44,505 bases of DNA from Xanthomonas cannabis pv. cannabis (GTDB taxonomy: Bacteria > Pseudomonadota > Gammaproteobacteria > Xanthomonadales > Xanthomonadaceae), in contig NZ_JSZE01000083.1 in NCBI RefSeq assembly GCF_000802365.1, positions 1 through 44,505 on the forward strand, read 5' to 3'. Position numbers and translations under genes: made by a program. A model generated the notes under the pieces. It was not told the DNA's origin. It searched no databases and saw nothing but the letters and a program-made list of their open reading frames with translations. Positions 18,525 through 26,714 of this stretch are shown piece after piece. The stretch's first letter is position 1, and every line of letters starts with the position of its first letter.

Positions 18525-18779
18525 ATGAGCATCATGTCCCGACCGTCTGTTCGTCTCGCACTGGTTGGTGCGACCTTTGTCCTGCTTGCCGCCTGCGGCA
18601 ACAAGGGCCCGCTGGTGATGCCGCAGAAGCCGGTGCCGGTGGAAGCCCAGCCGGTGCCGCAGCCGCCGGATGCGCCGCAACCGCTGGATGAGTCGACGCC
18701 GGCATCTGCGCCGGTGCAGACCGAGCCCACGCCCGCCCCCACCACCGACCAGCCCGCTAGCAGCGGCAATGAGCGCTGA
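18525..18779 (+). CDS. lptM: LptM (YifL)-like small lipoprotein
   Basis: An 84-residue lipoprotein: the lipobox LLAAC is followed by GNKGPLVMP, the signature of the YifL/LptM family, whose members assist disulfide formation in the LptD outer-membrane LPS translocon. The remainder is a proline- and alanine-rich tail. ATG 18525 and ATG 18534 are both possible starts. The stop codon overlaps the dapF start by 11 bp, as in the conserved proteobacterial order yifL-dapF-yigA-xerC, so the genes are surely co-transcribed. Confidence 0.88.
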   Translation: MSIMSRPSVRLALVGATFVLLAACGNKGPLVMPQKPVPVEAQPVPQPPDAPQPLDESTPASAPVQTEPTPAPTTDQPASSGNER

Positions 18780-19620
18780 CGGTCGCAGCGCGCGTCTGCG
18801 TTTCACCAAGATGCATGGCGCCGGCAACGATTTCGTGGTGCTGGATCTGCGCGACGGGGCGCCCCCCCCGGACGCCGCATTGGCGGCGCGGCTGGCCGAC
18901 CGGCATTTCGGTGTGGGCTGCGACCAGATCCTGACCATCGAGGCCCCGCGCAGCGACGGCGCCGTGGCGGCCTATGGCATCTGGAATTCCGATGGCTCGC
19001 CGGCGCGCCAATGCGGCAACGGCGCGCGCTGCGTCGCGGCCTGGCTGGTGCGTGACGGCACCGCCCAGGGTGAGCGCTTCGTCATCGACAGCCCGGTCAC
19101 CGCGCACGCGGTCGAACGCATGGATGCCGGCACCTACGCGGTGGCCATGGGCGTGCCGCAGTTCGAGCCGACCCGCATCCCCCTGGCAGGGTTTGCACAT
19201 GCGCGTGAGGAATATGCGTTGCCGGTGCACGGTGAGACGGTGCGCTTTGGCGCGGTCTCGATGGGCAATCCGCACGCCGTGCTGGAGGTCGGGCGCGTGG
19301 ATGCCGCACCGGTGGAGCGCCTGGGCAGCTTGTTGCAGCAGAACGCTGCCTTCCCCGATTCGGTCAACGTCGGCTTTGCGCAGGTGGTGGACCCCACGCA
19401 TGTGCGGTTGCGCGTATTCGAACGCGGCGTGGGCGAAACGCTGGCCTGCGGAAGCGGGGCATGTGCCGCGGCGGTGGTGCTGATGCAGCGCGGCCGCGTG
19501 GAGCGCGACGTGCGTGTATCACTGCCCGGCGGCGAGCTGCGCATTCGATGGCCCGGCGATCAGGACGAGGTGGTGATGTCCGGCCCGGCCGTGTTCGTCT
19601 TCGATGGAGAATGGAACTGA
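18769..19620 (+). CDS. dapF: Diaminopimelate epimerase
   Basis: This enzyme converts LL- to meso-diaminopimelate for lysine and peptidoglycan. It has 283 residues. The N-terminal [13 protein letters not shown] is diagnostic. The two catalytic cysteines are Cys82 in RQCGNGARC and Cys227 in ACGSGAC. The gene overlaps lptM at its start, and its stop overlaps the next start (ATGA). A run of eight C (18862-18869) sits early in the coding sequence. Confidence 0.97.
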   Translation: MSADGRSARLRFTKMHGAGNDFVVLDLRDGAPPPDAALAARLADRHFGVGCDQILTIEAPRSDGAVAAYGIWNSDGSPARQCGNGARCVAAWLVRDGTAQGERFVIDSPVTAHAVERMDAGTYAVAMGVPQFEPTRIPLAGFAHAREEYALPVHGETVRFGAVSMGNPHAVLEVGRVDAAPVERLGSLLQQNAAFPDSVNVGFAQVVDPTHVRLRVFERGVGETLACGSGACAAAVVLMQRGRVERDVRVSLPGGELRIRWPGDQDEVVMSGPAVFVFDGEWN

Positions 19621-20291
19621 TGAGCGACAACACGGACAAGTTCGGTGCGCACGAGGTCGCAACGTGGTTGCGTCGCCATCCCACCTTCCTCAAGCAGTTC
19701 CCGGATCTGGCCGTGAGCCTGCTGGTGCCGCGCGACGAAGGCCCCACTGCCTCGCTGGCGACCTATCAGCTGGAAGTGCTGCGCGACAAGAACCGCGAGC
19801 TGTCGCGACGGCTGCACGAGCTGGGCAGCAATGCGCAGATCAACGAGCGGCTGGCGGTACGCACGCACCAGTTGACGCTGGCGTTGATGCGCCAGACCAG
19901 CGCAGCCGACACGCTCAAGGCAATGGCGGCCTCGCTGGCGGAAGATTTCAACGGCGAACTGGTGCGGCTGGTATTGCTCAAGCCGGTTGCTGCGCTGGAG
20001 GCAGACTGGCTGCAGGTCATCGCCGCCGACGATGCGCGGCTGGCCCCGTTTCGCGATTGCCTGAGTGATGGCGAGCCGATCTGCGGCCGCCTGCAGGCCG
20101 ACAAGCATGCGCTGCTGTATGCCGACCAGGCGGGCGAGGTGCAATCCACGGCGTTACTGCCGTTGCCGGGCATCGGCCTGATCGCTGTCGGCAGTAGCGA
20201 TGCCAACCGGTTCTATCCCGGCATGGGCACGTTGTTCCTGCGCATGATGGGCGAGTCGCTCGGCGTGGCGCTGCAGCGTTTCGACGCGTGA
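19620..20291 (+). CDS. DUF484 (YigA) family protein
   Basis: The 223-residue protein begins with the DUF484 opening HEVATWLRRHPTFLKQFPDL, then has a short coiled-coil-like stretch (LEVLRDKNRELSRRLHELGS) and a GAF-like C-terminal domain (LPGIGLIAVGSSDANRFYPG). The molecular role is unknown, but the gene almost always sits between dapF and xerC, as here. Its ATG overlaps the dapF stop (ATGA at 19617-19620 region), and an in-frame ATG at 19611 is an alternative start. Confidence 0.9.
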   Translation: MSDNTDKFGAHEVATWLRRHPTFLKQFPDLAVSLLVPRDEGPTASLATYQLEVLRDKNRELSRRLHELGSNAQINERLAVRTHQLTLALMRQTSAADTLKAMAASLAEDFNGELVRLVLLKPVAALEADWLQVIAADDARLAPFRDCLSDGEPICGRLQADKHALLYADQAGEVQSTALLPLPGIGLIAVGSSDANRFYPGMGTLFLRMMGESLGVALQRFDA

Positions 20292-20357
20292 TGCCGGTCG
20301 CGCGCCGCATTGCGTTGCGGTTGCGGCGCAACGCAGCGTCGATGGCGCGGCAACGGG

Positions 20358-21269
20358 GTGGCTGAAGTGTCTTCGTCGGTGGATGCCTTCCTGTCGTACC
20401 TGCAGGTCGAACGCCAGGTCTCGGCACATACGCTGGATGCCTACCGGCGCGATCTTGCGGCCTTGCTGAGCTGGGCGGCCGAGCAGCACGGCGACGGCGC
20501 GCCTGTGGAGGTTGCGCAGCTGGATAGCGCGCAGCTGCGGCAGTTCGTGGCGGCCGAGCATCGGCGCGGCCTGTCGGCCAAGAGCCTGCAGCGGCGCTTG
20601 TCCGCCTGCCGCAGTTATTACGCGTGGTTGCTCAAGCATGGCCGGATCGCGGCCAGCCCGGCGGCGGCGTTGCGCGCGCCCAAGGCGCCGCGCAAGTTGC
20701 CGCAGGTGCTCGACGCCGACGAGGCGGTGCGGCTGGTCGAAGTTCCCACCGATGCACCGCTGGGCCTGCGCGACCGTGCGCTGCTGGAGCTGTTCTATTC
20801 GTCCGGGCTGCGCCTGAGCGAACTCTGCGCGTTGCGTTGGCGCGATCTGGATCTGGCCAGCGCATTGGTGATGGTGCTGGGCAAGGGCGGCAAGCAGCGG
20901 CTGGTACCGGTGGGTTCGCATGCGATTGCTGCATTGCGCGCGTGGCAGCGCGACAGCGGCGGCCGTGCGGACACGCACGTCTTCCCCGGCCGCGCGGGCG
21001 GCGCGATCTCGCAACGCGCGGTGCAGATCCGCATCAAGCAACTGGCGGTGCGCCAGGGCATGTTCAAGGACGTGCACCCGCATATGCTGCGGCATAGTTT
21101 CGCCAGCCACATCCTCGAATCGTCCGGCGATCTGCGCGGTGTGCAGGAATTGCTCGGGCATTCGGACATCGCCACCACGCAGATCTATACGCATCTGGAT
21201 TTCCAGCACCTGGCCAAGGTCTACGACGCCGCGCATCCGCGTGCGAAGCGTAAGAAAGCGACTGAGTGA
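20358..21269 (+). CDS. xerC: Site-specific tyrosine recombinase XerC
   Basis: XerC with XerD resolves chromosome dimers at dif. With GTG 20358 as start the protein is 303 residues and begins MAEVSSSVDAFLSYLQ, matching the family N-terminus. An ATG start at 20310 would add 16 basic residues without similarity. The catalytic set is complete: Arg152 (SGLRLSEL), Lys176 (GKGGK), His242 and Arg245 (HMLRHSFASH), His268 (LLGHSDI) and Tyr277 (QIYTHLD). The last gene of the lptM-dapF-DUF484-xerC operon. Confidence 0.95.
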   Translation: MAEVSSSVDAFLSYLQVERQVSAHTLDAYRRDLAALLSWAAEQHGDGAPVEVAQLDSAQLRQFVAAEHRRGLSAKSLQRRLSACRSYYAWLLKHGRIAASPAAALRAPKAPRKLPQVLDADEAVRLVEVPTDAPLGLRDRALLELFYSSGLRLSELCALRWRDLDLASALVMVLGKGGKQRLVPVGSHAIAALRAWQRDSGGRADTHVFPGRAGGAISQRAVQIRIKQLAVRQGMFKDVHPHMLRHSFASHILESSGDLRGVQELLGHSDIATTQIYTHLDFQHLAKVYDAAHPRAKRKKATE

Positions 21270-21388
21270 GCGCTGGGGTGTGTGATGTCAGCGACATCGC
21301 TGCATGATTGGCTGATGGAACTGATCTGGCTAATGCAACGGCGAGCCGTCCACTAGCGGCGGCGGGCGCGTTCTGAAGAAGGGGCTCA

Positions 21389-21414
21389 AGGCCTCTCTCC
21401 CGGTGGGAGAGGGG
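21389..21414. repeat. Short REP-like inverted repeat in the xerC-hslV gap
   Basis: ctctccc / gggagag around a gg-t centre, related to the element at 34739-34778. The 332-bp gap otherwise holds only the hslV promoter described separately; no gene is seen in it. Confidence 0.6.
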
Positions 21415-21550
21415 CTAGGTGGCTAGCGCGTTGGCATGGCCTCACTGTTTGCTTTCGGACCGAGTGCGGCGCGCGTCCGGTTGAGGCAGTCGATCGCCGT
21501 GTCGCGAGGCTTCTCCATGTCGCGTGCCCGCGTCGCTTCGTCGCAGCGCG

Positions 21551-21578
21551 CTTGAACCCGGCAGGGGCGTCCCCACCT
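21551..21578 (+). promoter_or_regulatory. Sigma-32 (heat-shock) promoter for hslV
   Basis: cttgaa at 21551-21556, a 14-base spacer and ccccacct at 21571-21578 match the RpoH consensus CTTGAA-N13-15-CCCCATNT with one clear mismatch. It lies 24 bp upstream of the hslV ATG, with a strong ribosome site (ggagga, 21593-21598) in between, and so fixes the hslV start at 21602. Confidence 0.8.
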
Positions 21579-21601
21579 CTTTGGAAACCCCCGGAGGACC
21601 C

Positions 21602-22153
21602 ATGGATCCCAGCCAGAACCCCAACATCGTTCACGCCACCACCATCATTTCGGTTCGGCGTGGTGGGCATGTCGCCGTCGCGGGCGATGGTCAAGTTACG
21701 CTCGGCCATACGGTCATGAAGGGCAACGCGCGCAAGGTGCGCCGTCTCGGCCGCGAAGGTCAGGTGCTGGCGGGCTTTGCCGGTGCGGCCGCCGATGCCT
21801 TCACCCTGTTCGAGCTGTTTGAAGCCAAGCTCGACAAGCACGGTCAGCTGACCCGCGCCGCGGTGGAACTGGCCAAGGACTGGCGCACCGAGCGCCGCCT
21901 CGGCAAGCTCGAAGCGTTGCTTGCGGTGGCCGACAAGGAGACTTCGCTGATCATCAGCGGCACCGGTGATGTGATCGAACCGGAAGACGGCATCATCGCC
22001 ATCGGTTCCGGCGGTTCTTACGCCCTGTCGGCCGCACGCGCGCTGCTGACGCATACCGAACTGGATGCCAAGACCATCGCCACCGAAGCGATCAACATCG
22101 CCGGCGATATCTGTATCTATACCAATCGCAACGTGGTGGTTGAAGAGCTGTGA
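21602..22153 (+). CDS. hslV: ATP-dependent protease proteolytic subunit HslV
   Basis: HslV forms the double-hexamer peptidase core used by the HslU unfoldase. The 183-residue protein has a 12-residue leader ending in HA before the catalytic Thr of [10 protein letters not shown]. Further family segments are [29 protein letters not shown] and [15 protein letters not shown]. The start at ATG 21602 follows a strong ribosome site and a sigma-32 promoter. hslU follows after about 100 bp occupied by a palindromic repeat. Confidence 0.97.
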   Translation: MDPSQNPNIVHATTIISVRRGGHVAVAGDGQVTLGHTVMKGNARKVRRLGREGQVLAGFAGAAADAFTLFELFEAKLDKHGQLTRAAVELAKDWRTERRLGKLEALLAVADKETSLIISGTGDVIEPEDGIIAIGSGGSYALSAARALLTHTELDAKTIATEAINIAGDICIYTNRNVVVEEL

Positions 22154-22160
22154 TTCGGGA

Positions 22161-22254
22161 GTGGGGATTGGGGATTCGCAATAGCGCTCCTTTCCCTGCG
22201 CCCGGATACCTATCGACCGTTCCTACTCCGCTTCTACGAATCCCCAATCCCCAA
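22161..22254. repeat. Inverted repeat element between hslV and hslU (ggggattggggattcg family)
   Basis: The left arm gtggggattggggattcg (22161-22178) pairs with the right arm cgaatccccaatccccaa (22237-22254), 17 of 18 positions, around a 58-bp unique centre. The right arm ends on the A of the chosen hslU start codon. The same arms recur after the TonB receptor gene at 44415-44505 with a different centre. Confidence 0.8.
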
Positions 22255-23621
22255 TGCCAAATCCCGAGACTTCAACCATGACTCCGCGCGAAATCGTGCA
22301 GGAGCTCGATCGTCATATCGTTGGCCAGCACGACGCCAAGCGCGCGGTTGCCATCGCGCTGCGTAACCGCTGGCGCCGCATGCAGTTGCCGGAAGAACTG
22401 CGCAACGAGGTGATGCCCAAGAACATCCTGATGATCGGCCCGACCGGTGTCGGCAAGACCGAGATTGCACGACGTCTTGCAACACTGGCCAACGCACCGT
22501 TCGTCAAGGTCGAAGCCACGCGCTTTACCGAGGTGGGTTATGTGGGCAAGGACGTGGAGCAGATCATCCGCGACCTGGCCGACACCTCGGTCAAGCTGTA
22601 TCGCGAGCAGGCCAAGGTGCGCGTGCGCAACCAGGCCGAGGAACGCGCCGAGGATCGCATCCTGGATGCGCTGCTGCCGCGCCGTGCGGCCGGCATCGGG
22701 TTCGACCCGGAAGCGGCGCGCAACGAGCCGTCGTCGCAGGACAACGAAACCCGCATCAAGTTCCGCCGCATGTTGCGCAACGGAGAGCTGGACGAGCGCG
22801 AGATCGAGCTGGAAGTGGCCGTCAATGCCAGCATGGACATCATGACCCCGCCGGGCATGGAAGAAATGGGCCAGCAGTTGCGGCAGATGTTCGCCAACAT
22901 CGGTGGCGGCAAGTCGCAGAAGCGCAAGCTCACCATCAAGGCCGCGCGTCCGCTGTTGATCGAGGAAGAAGCCGGCAAGCTGGTGAACGAGGACGATGTG
23001 CGCACCGCGGCGATCGAAGCCTGCGAGCAGCATGGCATCGTGTTCATCGATGAGATCGACAAGGTGGCCAAGCGTGGCGAAGCCGGCTCCAACGGCGGCG
23101 ATGTCAGCCGCGAAGGCGTGCAGCGCGATCTGCTGCCGCTGGTGGAAGGCTCCAACGTGTCCACCAAGTACGGCACGGTCAAGACCGACCACATCCTGTT
23201 CATTGCATCAGGTGCGTTTCACCTGGCCAAGCCCAGCGATCTGATTCCGGAGCTGCAGGGCCGCTTCCCGATTCGCGTGGAATTGACCGCGCTGACCAAG
23301 GCCGATTTCGTGCGCATCCTCACCGAGCCCAAGGCGGCGTTGATCAAGCAGTACGAAGCCCTGCTGCAGACCGAGGGTGTGCGCTTGACCTTCGGCGCCG
23401 ATGCGGTGGAGCGCCTGGCGGAGATCGCTGCACAGGTCAACGAGCGGCAGGAAAACATCGGCGCGCGCCGCCTGCACACGGTGCTGGAGCGTCTGCTCGA
23501 TGTGCTGAGTTACGAGGCGCCGGACCGTGACGGGCAGAGCGTCACCGTCGATGCGGCCTATGTCGATGCGCAGCTCGGCGAGCTGGTGCAGGATCCGGAC
23601 CTGAGCCGCTACATCCTCTGA
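22254..23621 (+). CDS. hslU: ATP-dependent protease ATPase subunit HslU
   Basis: HslU is the AAA+ unfoldase that feeds HslV. The 455-residue protein contains the opening [17 protein letters not shown], Walker A GPTGVGKT, the pore segment EVGYVGKD, an intermediate I-domain (about residues 110-240), Walker [10 protein letters not shown] and a C-terminal tail SRYIL that inserts into HslV. The start ATG 22254 overlaps the end of the upstream inverted repeat; ATG 22278 (MTPREIVQ), eight codons on, is the alternative and fits the usual family start better. It is expected to share the hslV heat-shock transcript. Confidence 0.96.
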   Translation: MPNPETSTMTPREIVQELDRHIVGQHDAKRAVAIALRNRWRRMQLPEELRNEVMPKNILMIGPTGVGKTEIARRLATLANAPFVKVEATRFTEVGYVGKDVEQIIRDLADTSVKLYREQAKVRVRNQAEERAEDRILDALLPRRAAGIGFDPEAARNEPSSQDNETRIKFRRMLRNGELDEREIELEVAVNASMDIMTPPGMEEMGQQLRQMFANIGGGKSQKRKLTIKAARPLLIEEEAGKLVNEDDVRTAAIEACEQHGIVFIDEIDKVAKRGEAGSNGGDVSREGVQRDLLPLVEGSNVSTKYGTVKTDHILFIASGAFHLAKPSDLIPELQGRFPIRVELTALTKADFVRILTEPKAALIKQYEALLQTEGVRLTFGADAVERLAEIAAQVNERQENIGARRLHTVLERLLDVLSYEAPDRDGQSVTVDAAYVDAQLGELVQDPDLSRYIL

Positions 23622-23756
23622 TCACAGCGCAGCTGCGCGCAGATGCCAAATGCAATGCGCGTATGGCATCTGGCGTGAAATGCAGTGCAAGCGCGGCAGA
23701 AACGCATCGCAGGACGATGCATGCTGGCAGATGCAGTCAAAGGCCGAGTCGGTCGA

Positions 23757-24420
23757 GGGCGCGGCGCCCTCACCGCTCGCGGGACACGCCGTGAATCCAT
23801 CCCTGAAGGCCCGGTGGCGGCATCCATGCCGCCACACGGTCCCGCAACCGGCGAGGACACCACGCCAGACAGTTGGCTGGTGGTTTTGTTGAAAGGCCAA
23901 AGACACCGCGTCGCAGCTTGCTAGTCGCTGTTGAAATCCATGCAGACCGATCATCTCGACTGGTCCTTGCCCGCCCACCGTCGCGGGACCCTGAGCGGCA
24001 TGGATGCCGCGCCGGAGCCTACATGGACGTACTTGCGGCGTGTCCCGCGATGGTGGGCGGGCAAGGGCCCTGCAGCACACTCGCAGCGTCGAGGGCGCGA
24101 TGCCCTCACCGCTTGCGGGACACGCCGTGAATCCATCCCTGTAGGCTCGGTGGCGGCATCCATGCCGCCACACGGTCCCGCAACCGGCGAGGACACCACG
24201 CCAGACAGTTGGCTGGTGGTTTTGTTGAAAGGCAAAGACACCGCGTCGCAGCTTGCTAGTCGCTGTTGAAATCCATGCAGACCGACCATCTCGACTGGTC
24301 CTTGCCTGCCCACCATCGCGGGACCCTGAGCGGCATGGATGCCGCGCCGGCGCCTACATGGACGTACTTGCGGCGTGTCCTGCGATGGTGGGCGGGCAAG
24401 GGCGCTGCAGCCAGGTTGCA
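23757..24420. repeat. Two tandem copies of a 336-bp nested-palindrome repeat, inverted relative to the 1-925 block
   Basis: gtgaatccatccctg recurs at 23791 and 24127, a period of 336 bp, and the copies are nearly identical. Each contains two nested hairpin modules: one around ggcggcatccatgccgcc, and one (23965-24066 and 24299-24401) with arms ccttgcccgcccaccgtcg and gatggtgggcgggcaag around a second inner palindrome. Read on the minus strand the segments match those at 372-472 and 577-681. The rest of the 903-bp gap between hslU and the deaminase gene (23622-23756 and 24421-24524) contains no gene. Confidence 0.85.
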
Positions 24421-24524
24421 GATCACTCCCTGCAACGCAGGCTCAGATCATCGGCTCTGCAAAGGACCTTCACCTTGGCAGCCGCCTGCACTGCACAGCC
24501 AACCCGCTAAATCCGGCAAACCGC

Positions 24525-24980
24525 TCAGTCCTCGCCGATGTCCTCGTTCCACACATCCGGGTTGGCGGAAATATAGCCACCGAGCAGATCGATACATTCC
24601 TGGCTCTGCAGATCGATCACGTTGACGCCGTGCTCGTGCAACCACGCGATGCCGCCCTGGAAGGTGACCGACTCGCCGACTACCACGGTGCCGATGTTGA
24701 ACTGGCGCACCAAGCCGCTGCAGTACCAGCATGGCGCCAAGGTGGTGACCATGATGGTGTCCTTGTAGCGGTGCTGGCGGCCGGCCTTGCGGAAGGCATC
24801 GGTTTCGCCATGCACGGACGGGTCGTTTTCCTGCACGCGGCGGTTATGGCCGCAGCCGAGCAGGCGCCCGTCGTTGTGATACAGCGCTGCACCAATCGGG
24901 ATGCCGCCTTCGGCCAGGCCCTGGCGGGCTTCGGCAATGGCGGTGTCGAGCAGGGCGCGGTAGTCGGGGGTGGTGATCAT
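24525..24980 (-). CDS. Zinc-dependent deaminase resembling yeast cytosine deaminase (Fcy1)
   Basis: A 151-residue member of the cytidine/deoxycytidylate deaminase fold. The zinc site is His57 and Glu59 in HGETDAF, with Cys84 and Cys87 in PCWYCSG. Beyond the common motifs it shares yeast-cytosine-deaminase features recalled from that enzyme: GGIPIGAAL, GRLLGCGHNRRVQ, VVGESVTFQGG and a C-terminal PDVWNEDIGED. This suggests deamination of cytosine or a related free base rather than a nucleoside or tRNA adenosine. Its ATG overlaps the stop of the acetyltransferase gene (ATGA), so the two are co-transcribed. Confidence 0.8.
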   Translation of the reverse strand: MITTPDYRALLDTAIAEARQGLAEGGIPIGAALYHNDGRLLGCGHNRRVQENDPSVHGETDAFRKAGRQHRYKDTIMVTTLAPCWYCSGLVRQFNIGTVVVGESVTFQGGIAWLHEHGVNVIDLQSQECIDLLGGYISANPDVWNEDIGED

Positions 24981-25477
24981 GCGGACTCCAGGGTGGCCGC
25001 GCCGGCGGGGCGCAGCATGTCGAGATGGGGAATGCCGTCTTCCAGATACTGCGCCGATGAGGGCACAAATCCGTGGGCGGCGTAGAGGGCGTGCAGGTGG
25101 GCCTGCGCACCCAGTTGAATCGCGCTGCCGGGCCAGTGCGCGTGCACCAGCCGGATGCCTTCGCGTAGCAGCGCGTGGGCCAGGCCGGTGCCGCGCTGTG
25201 CGCCGGCGACGACCACGCGGCCGATGCTGGGCTCGGGGTAACTCAGCCCCGGCGGCAGCACACGCAGGTAGGCGACCAGCTCTCCGGTCTGCGTGCTGCC
25301 CAGCACATGCAGCACGCCGGGCTCGGTGTCCTTGCCATCCAGCTCGGGATAGGCGCACTGCTGTTCCACCACGAAGATATCCGTGCGCAGCCGCAGCAGC
25401 GCATACAACTGCACGGTGCTCAGTTGCGCAAAGCGCAGGTGCTGCCAGAGCAGGGGTGGCGTTAGTATGGAGGGCAT
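24977..25477 (-). CDS. GNAT family acetyltransferase, ElaA type
   Basis: A 166-residue protein with the ElaA-like opening (LSTVQLYALLRLRTDIFVVE, then QQCAYPELDGKD), the acetyl-CoA binding motif GRVVVAGAQRGTGLAHALL (about residues 85-103) and the late AQAHLHALYAAHGF. The substrate of ElaA proteins is unknown. I start at ATG 25477 (MPSILTPPLLWQHLRF); the frame is open to 25573 without similarity. The downstream deaminase overlaps by 4 bp. The 148 bp upstream, toward the efflux genes, contain nothing recognised. Confidence 0.88.
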   Translation of the reverse strand: MPSILTPPLLWQHLRFAQLSTVQLYALLRLRTDIFVVEQQCAYPELDGKDTEPGVLHVLGSTQTGELVAYLRVLPPGLSYPEPSIGRVVVAGAQRGTGLAHALLREGIRLVHAHWPGSAIQLGAQAHLHALYAAHGFVPSSAQYLEDGIPHLDMLRPAGAATLESA

Positions 25478-25625
25478 GGGCGCATGATAGCGGCTGCTCC
25501 GCCTGCGGACGGCGTGACGGCGCGGCGCGTGGTGGCTGCGCAGGTGACCGAAGCGCTCTGCACTGCAGTGCACGCATCTGGGTCCGCACGCCGTGCCTGT
25601 GCACGCGCGGTGCCGGCAGCCGCGC

Positions 25626-26714
25626 TCAGTCGCCTGCGCTGGCGGTATCGACCGCGACCACCACCGACATGCCCGGGCGCAGCCGCGGTGCCAGCGCCTG
25701 GCCGGGGTCGACGCTGATCCGCAGTGGAATGCGCTGGGCGATCTTGACGAAGTTGCCGGTGGCGTTATCGGCCGGCAGCACGCTGAATTCCGAGCCGGCG
25801 GCCGGCGAGATCTCCTGCACGCGACCCTGCAGGCGTGCGTTGTCCAGCGCGTCCACGGTGAAGCTGGCGCGCTGGCCCACGCGGATCTTTGCCATCTGGG
25901 TTTCCTTGAAGTTGGCCACGACCCACAGCGTGTCCGGCACCAGCGACATCAGTTGGGTGCCGTTGGTGACGTAGGCGCCCTGGCGCACGCCGAGCTGACC
26001 AAGCTGGCCATCGCGCGGGGCCACGATGCGGGTATTGTCCAGATTGATCTGCGCCAGCTGCAGGGCGGCCTGTGCATTGGCAACGGCCGCTTCCAGCGCG
26101 GCGCGATTGACGGTGACGCTGCGCGCGTTCTCTTCGGCTGCCTGCACGGCAGCCCGGGCCTGGCTGACGCGGGCATCGGCCTGCGCGCGTGCGGCAAAGG
26201 CGGTGTCGCGGTCCTGCTCGGAAACCAGCTTCTGGCTGGCCAGCTGTTGCGTACGCGCATACGCCGAGCGGGTACGGTCGCGCTGCGCCTGATTGCTGCT
26301 CAGCGCCGCACGTTGTTCGGCAATGGTGGCCTCGGCGCTATGCCGTTGCTGCTCCCAGTTGGCCAGGTTGGCCTGCGCGGTCTGCACTTGCGCCCTGGCC
26401 TGTTCGAGTTGCTGGGCGTAGATGCGGTCGTCGATGGTGACCAGCAACTGGCCGTGTTTGACGTGGGCGAAGTCCTGCACCGGCACGTCAGTGACGTAGC
26501 CGCTGACCTGCGGCGCGATGACCGTGATCTGGCCATGCACCATGGCATTTTCGGTGCGCTCCACGGCACTGACGAATGGCGGCAACTGCCAGGAGTAGAG
26601 CACCAGCGCCACGCCGATCAAGGCGAGCCCGCCAAAACCAAGCGCGCCGGTGATGCGCCGGCGGCGCCGGCGTTGCTGATCGGCGACAGAGGGAGCTTCG
26701 GCAGGTGTATTCAT
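25626..26714 (-). CDS. emrA: EmrA/HlyD-type membrane fusion protein of a drug efflux pump
   Basis: The 362-residue periplasmic adaptor links an inner-membrane transporter to an outer-membrane channel. After a basic cytosolic start (DQQRRRRRRITGALG) there is one membrane span (about residues 25-42). A biotinyl-lipoyl segment (MVHGQITVIAPQVSGYVTDV, then PVQDF) and a long alpha-helical coiled coil (about residues 95-215) follow, and the barrel ends in IPLRISVD and LRPGMSVVVAVDT. The ATG 26714 overlaps the stop of the upstream transporter gene by 4 bp (ATGA), so they form one operon. Confidence 0.92.
   Translation of the reverse strand: MNTPAEAPSVADQQRRRRRRITGALGFGGLALIGVALVLYSWQLPPFVSAVERTENAMVHGQITVIAPQVSGYVTDVPVQDFAHVKHGQLLVTIDDRIYAQQLEQARAQVQTAQANLANWEQQRHSAEATIAEQRAALSSNQAQRDRTRSAYARTQQLASQKLVSEQDRDTAFAARAQADARVSQARAAVQAAEENARSVTVNRAALEAAVANAQAALQLAQINLDNTRIVAPRDGQLGQLGVRQGAYVTNGTQLMSLVPDTLWVVANFKETQMAKIRVGQRASFTVDALDNARLQGRVQEISPAAGSEFSVLPADNATGNFVKIAQRIPLRISVDPGQALAPRLRPGMSVVVAVDTASAGD

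Noticed and set aside
23622-24524. Repeat region after hslU as an insertion sequence
   Set aside because: No transposase frame, no target duplication visible, and its structure is a series of hairpin modules rather than a gene bounded by terminal repeats.
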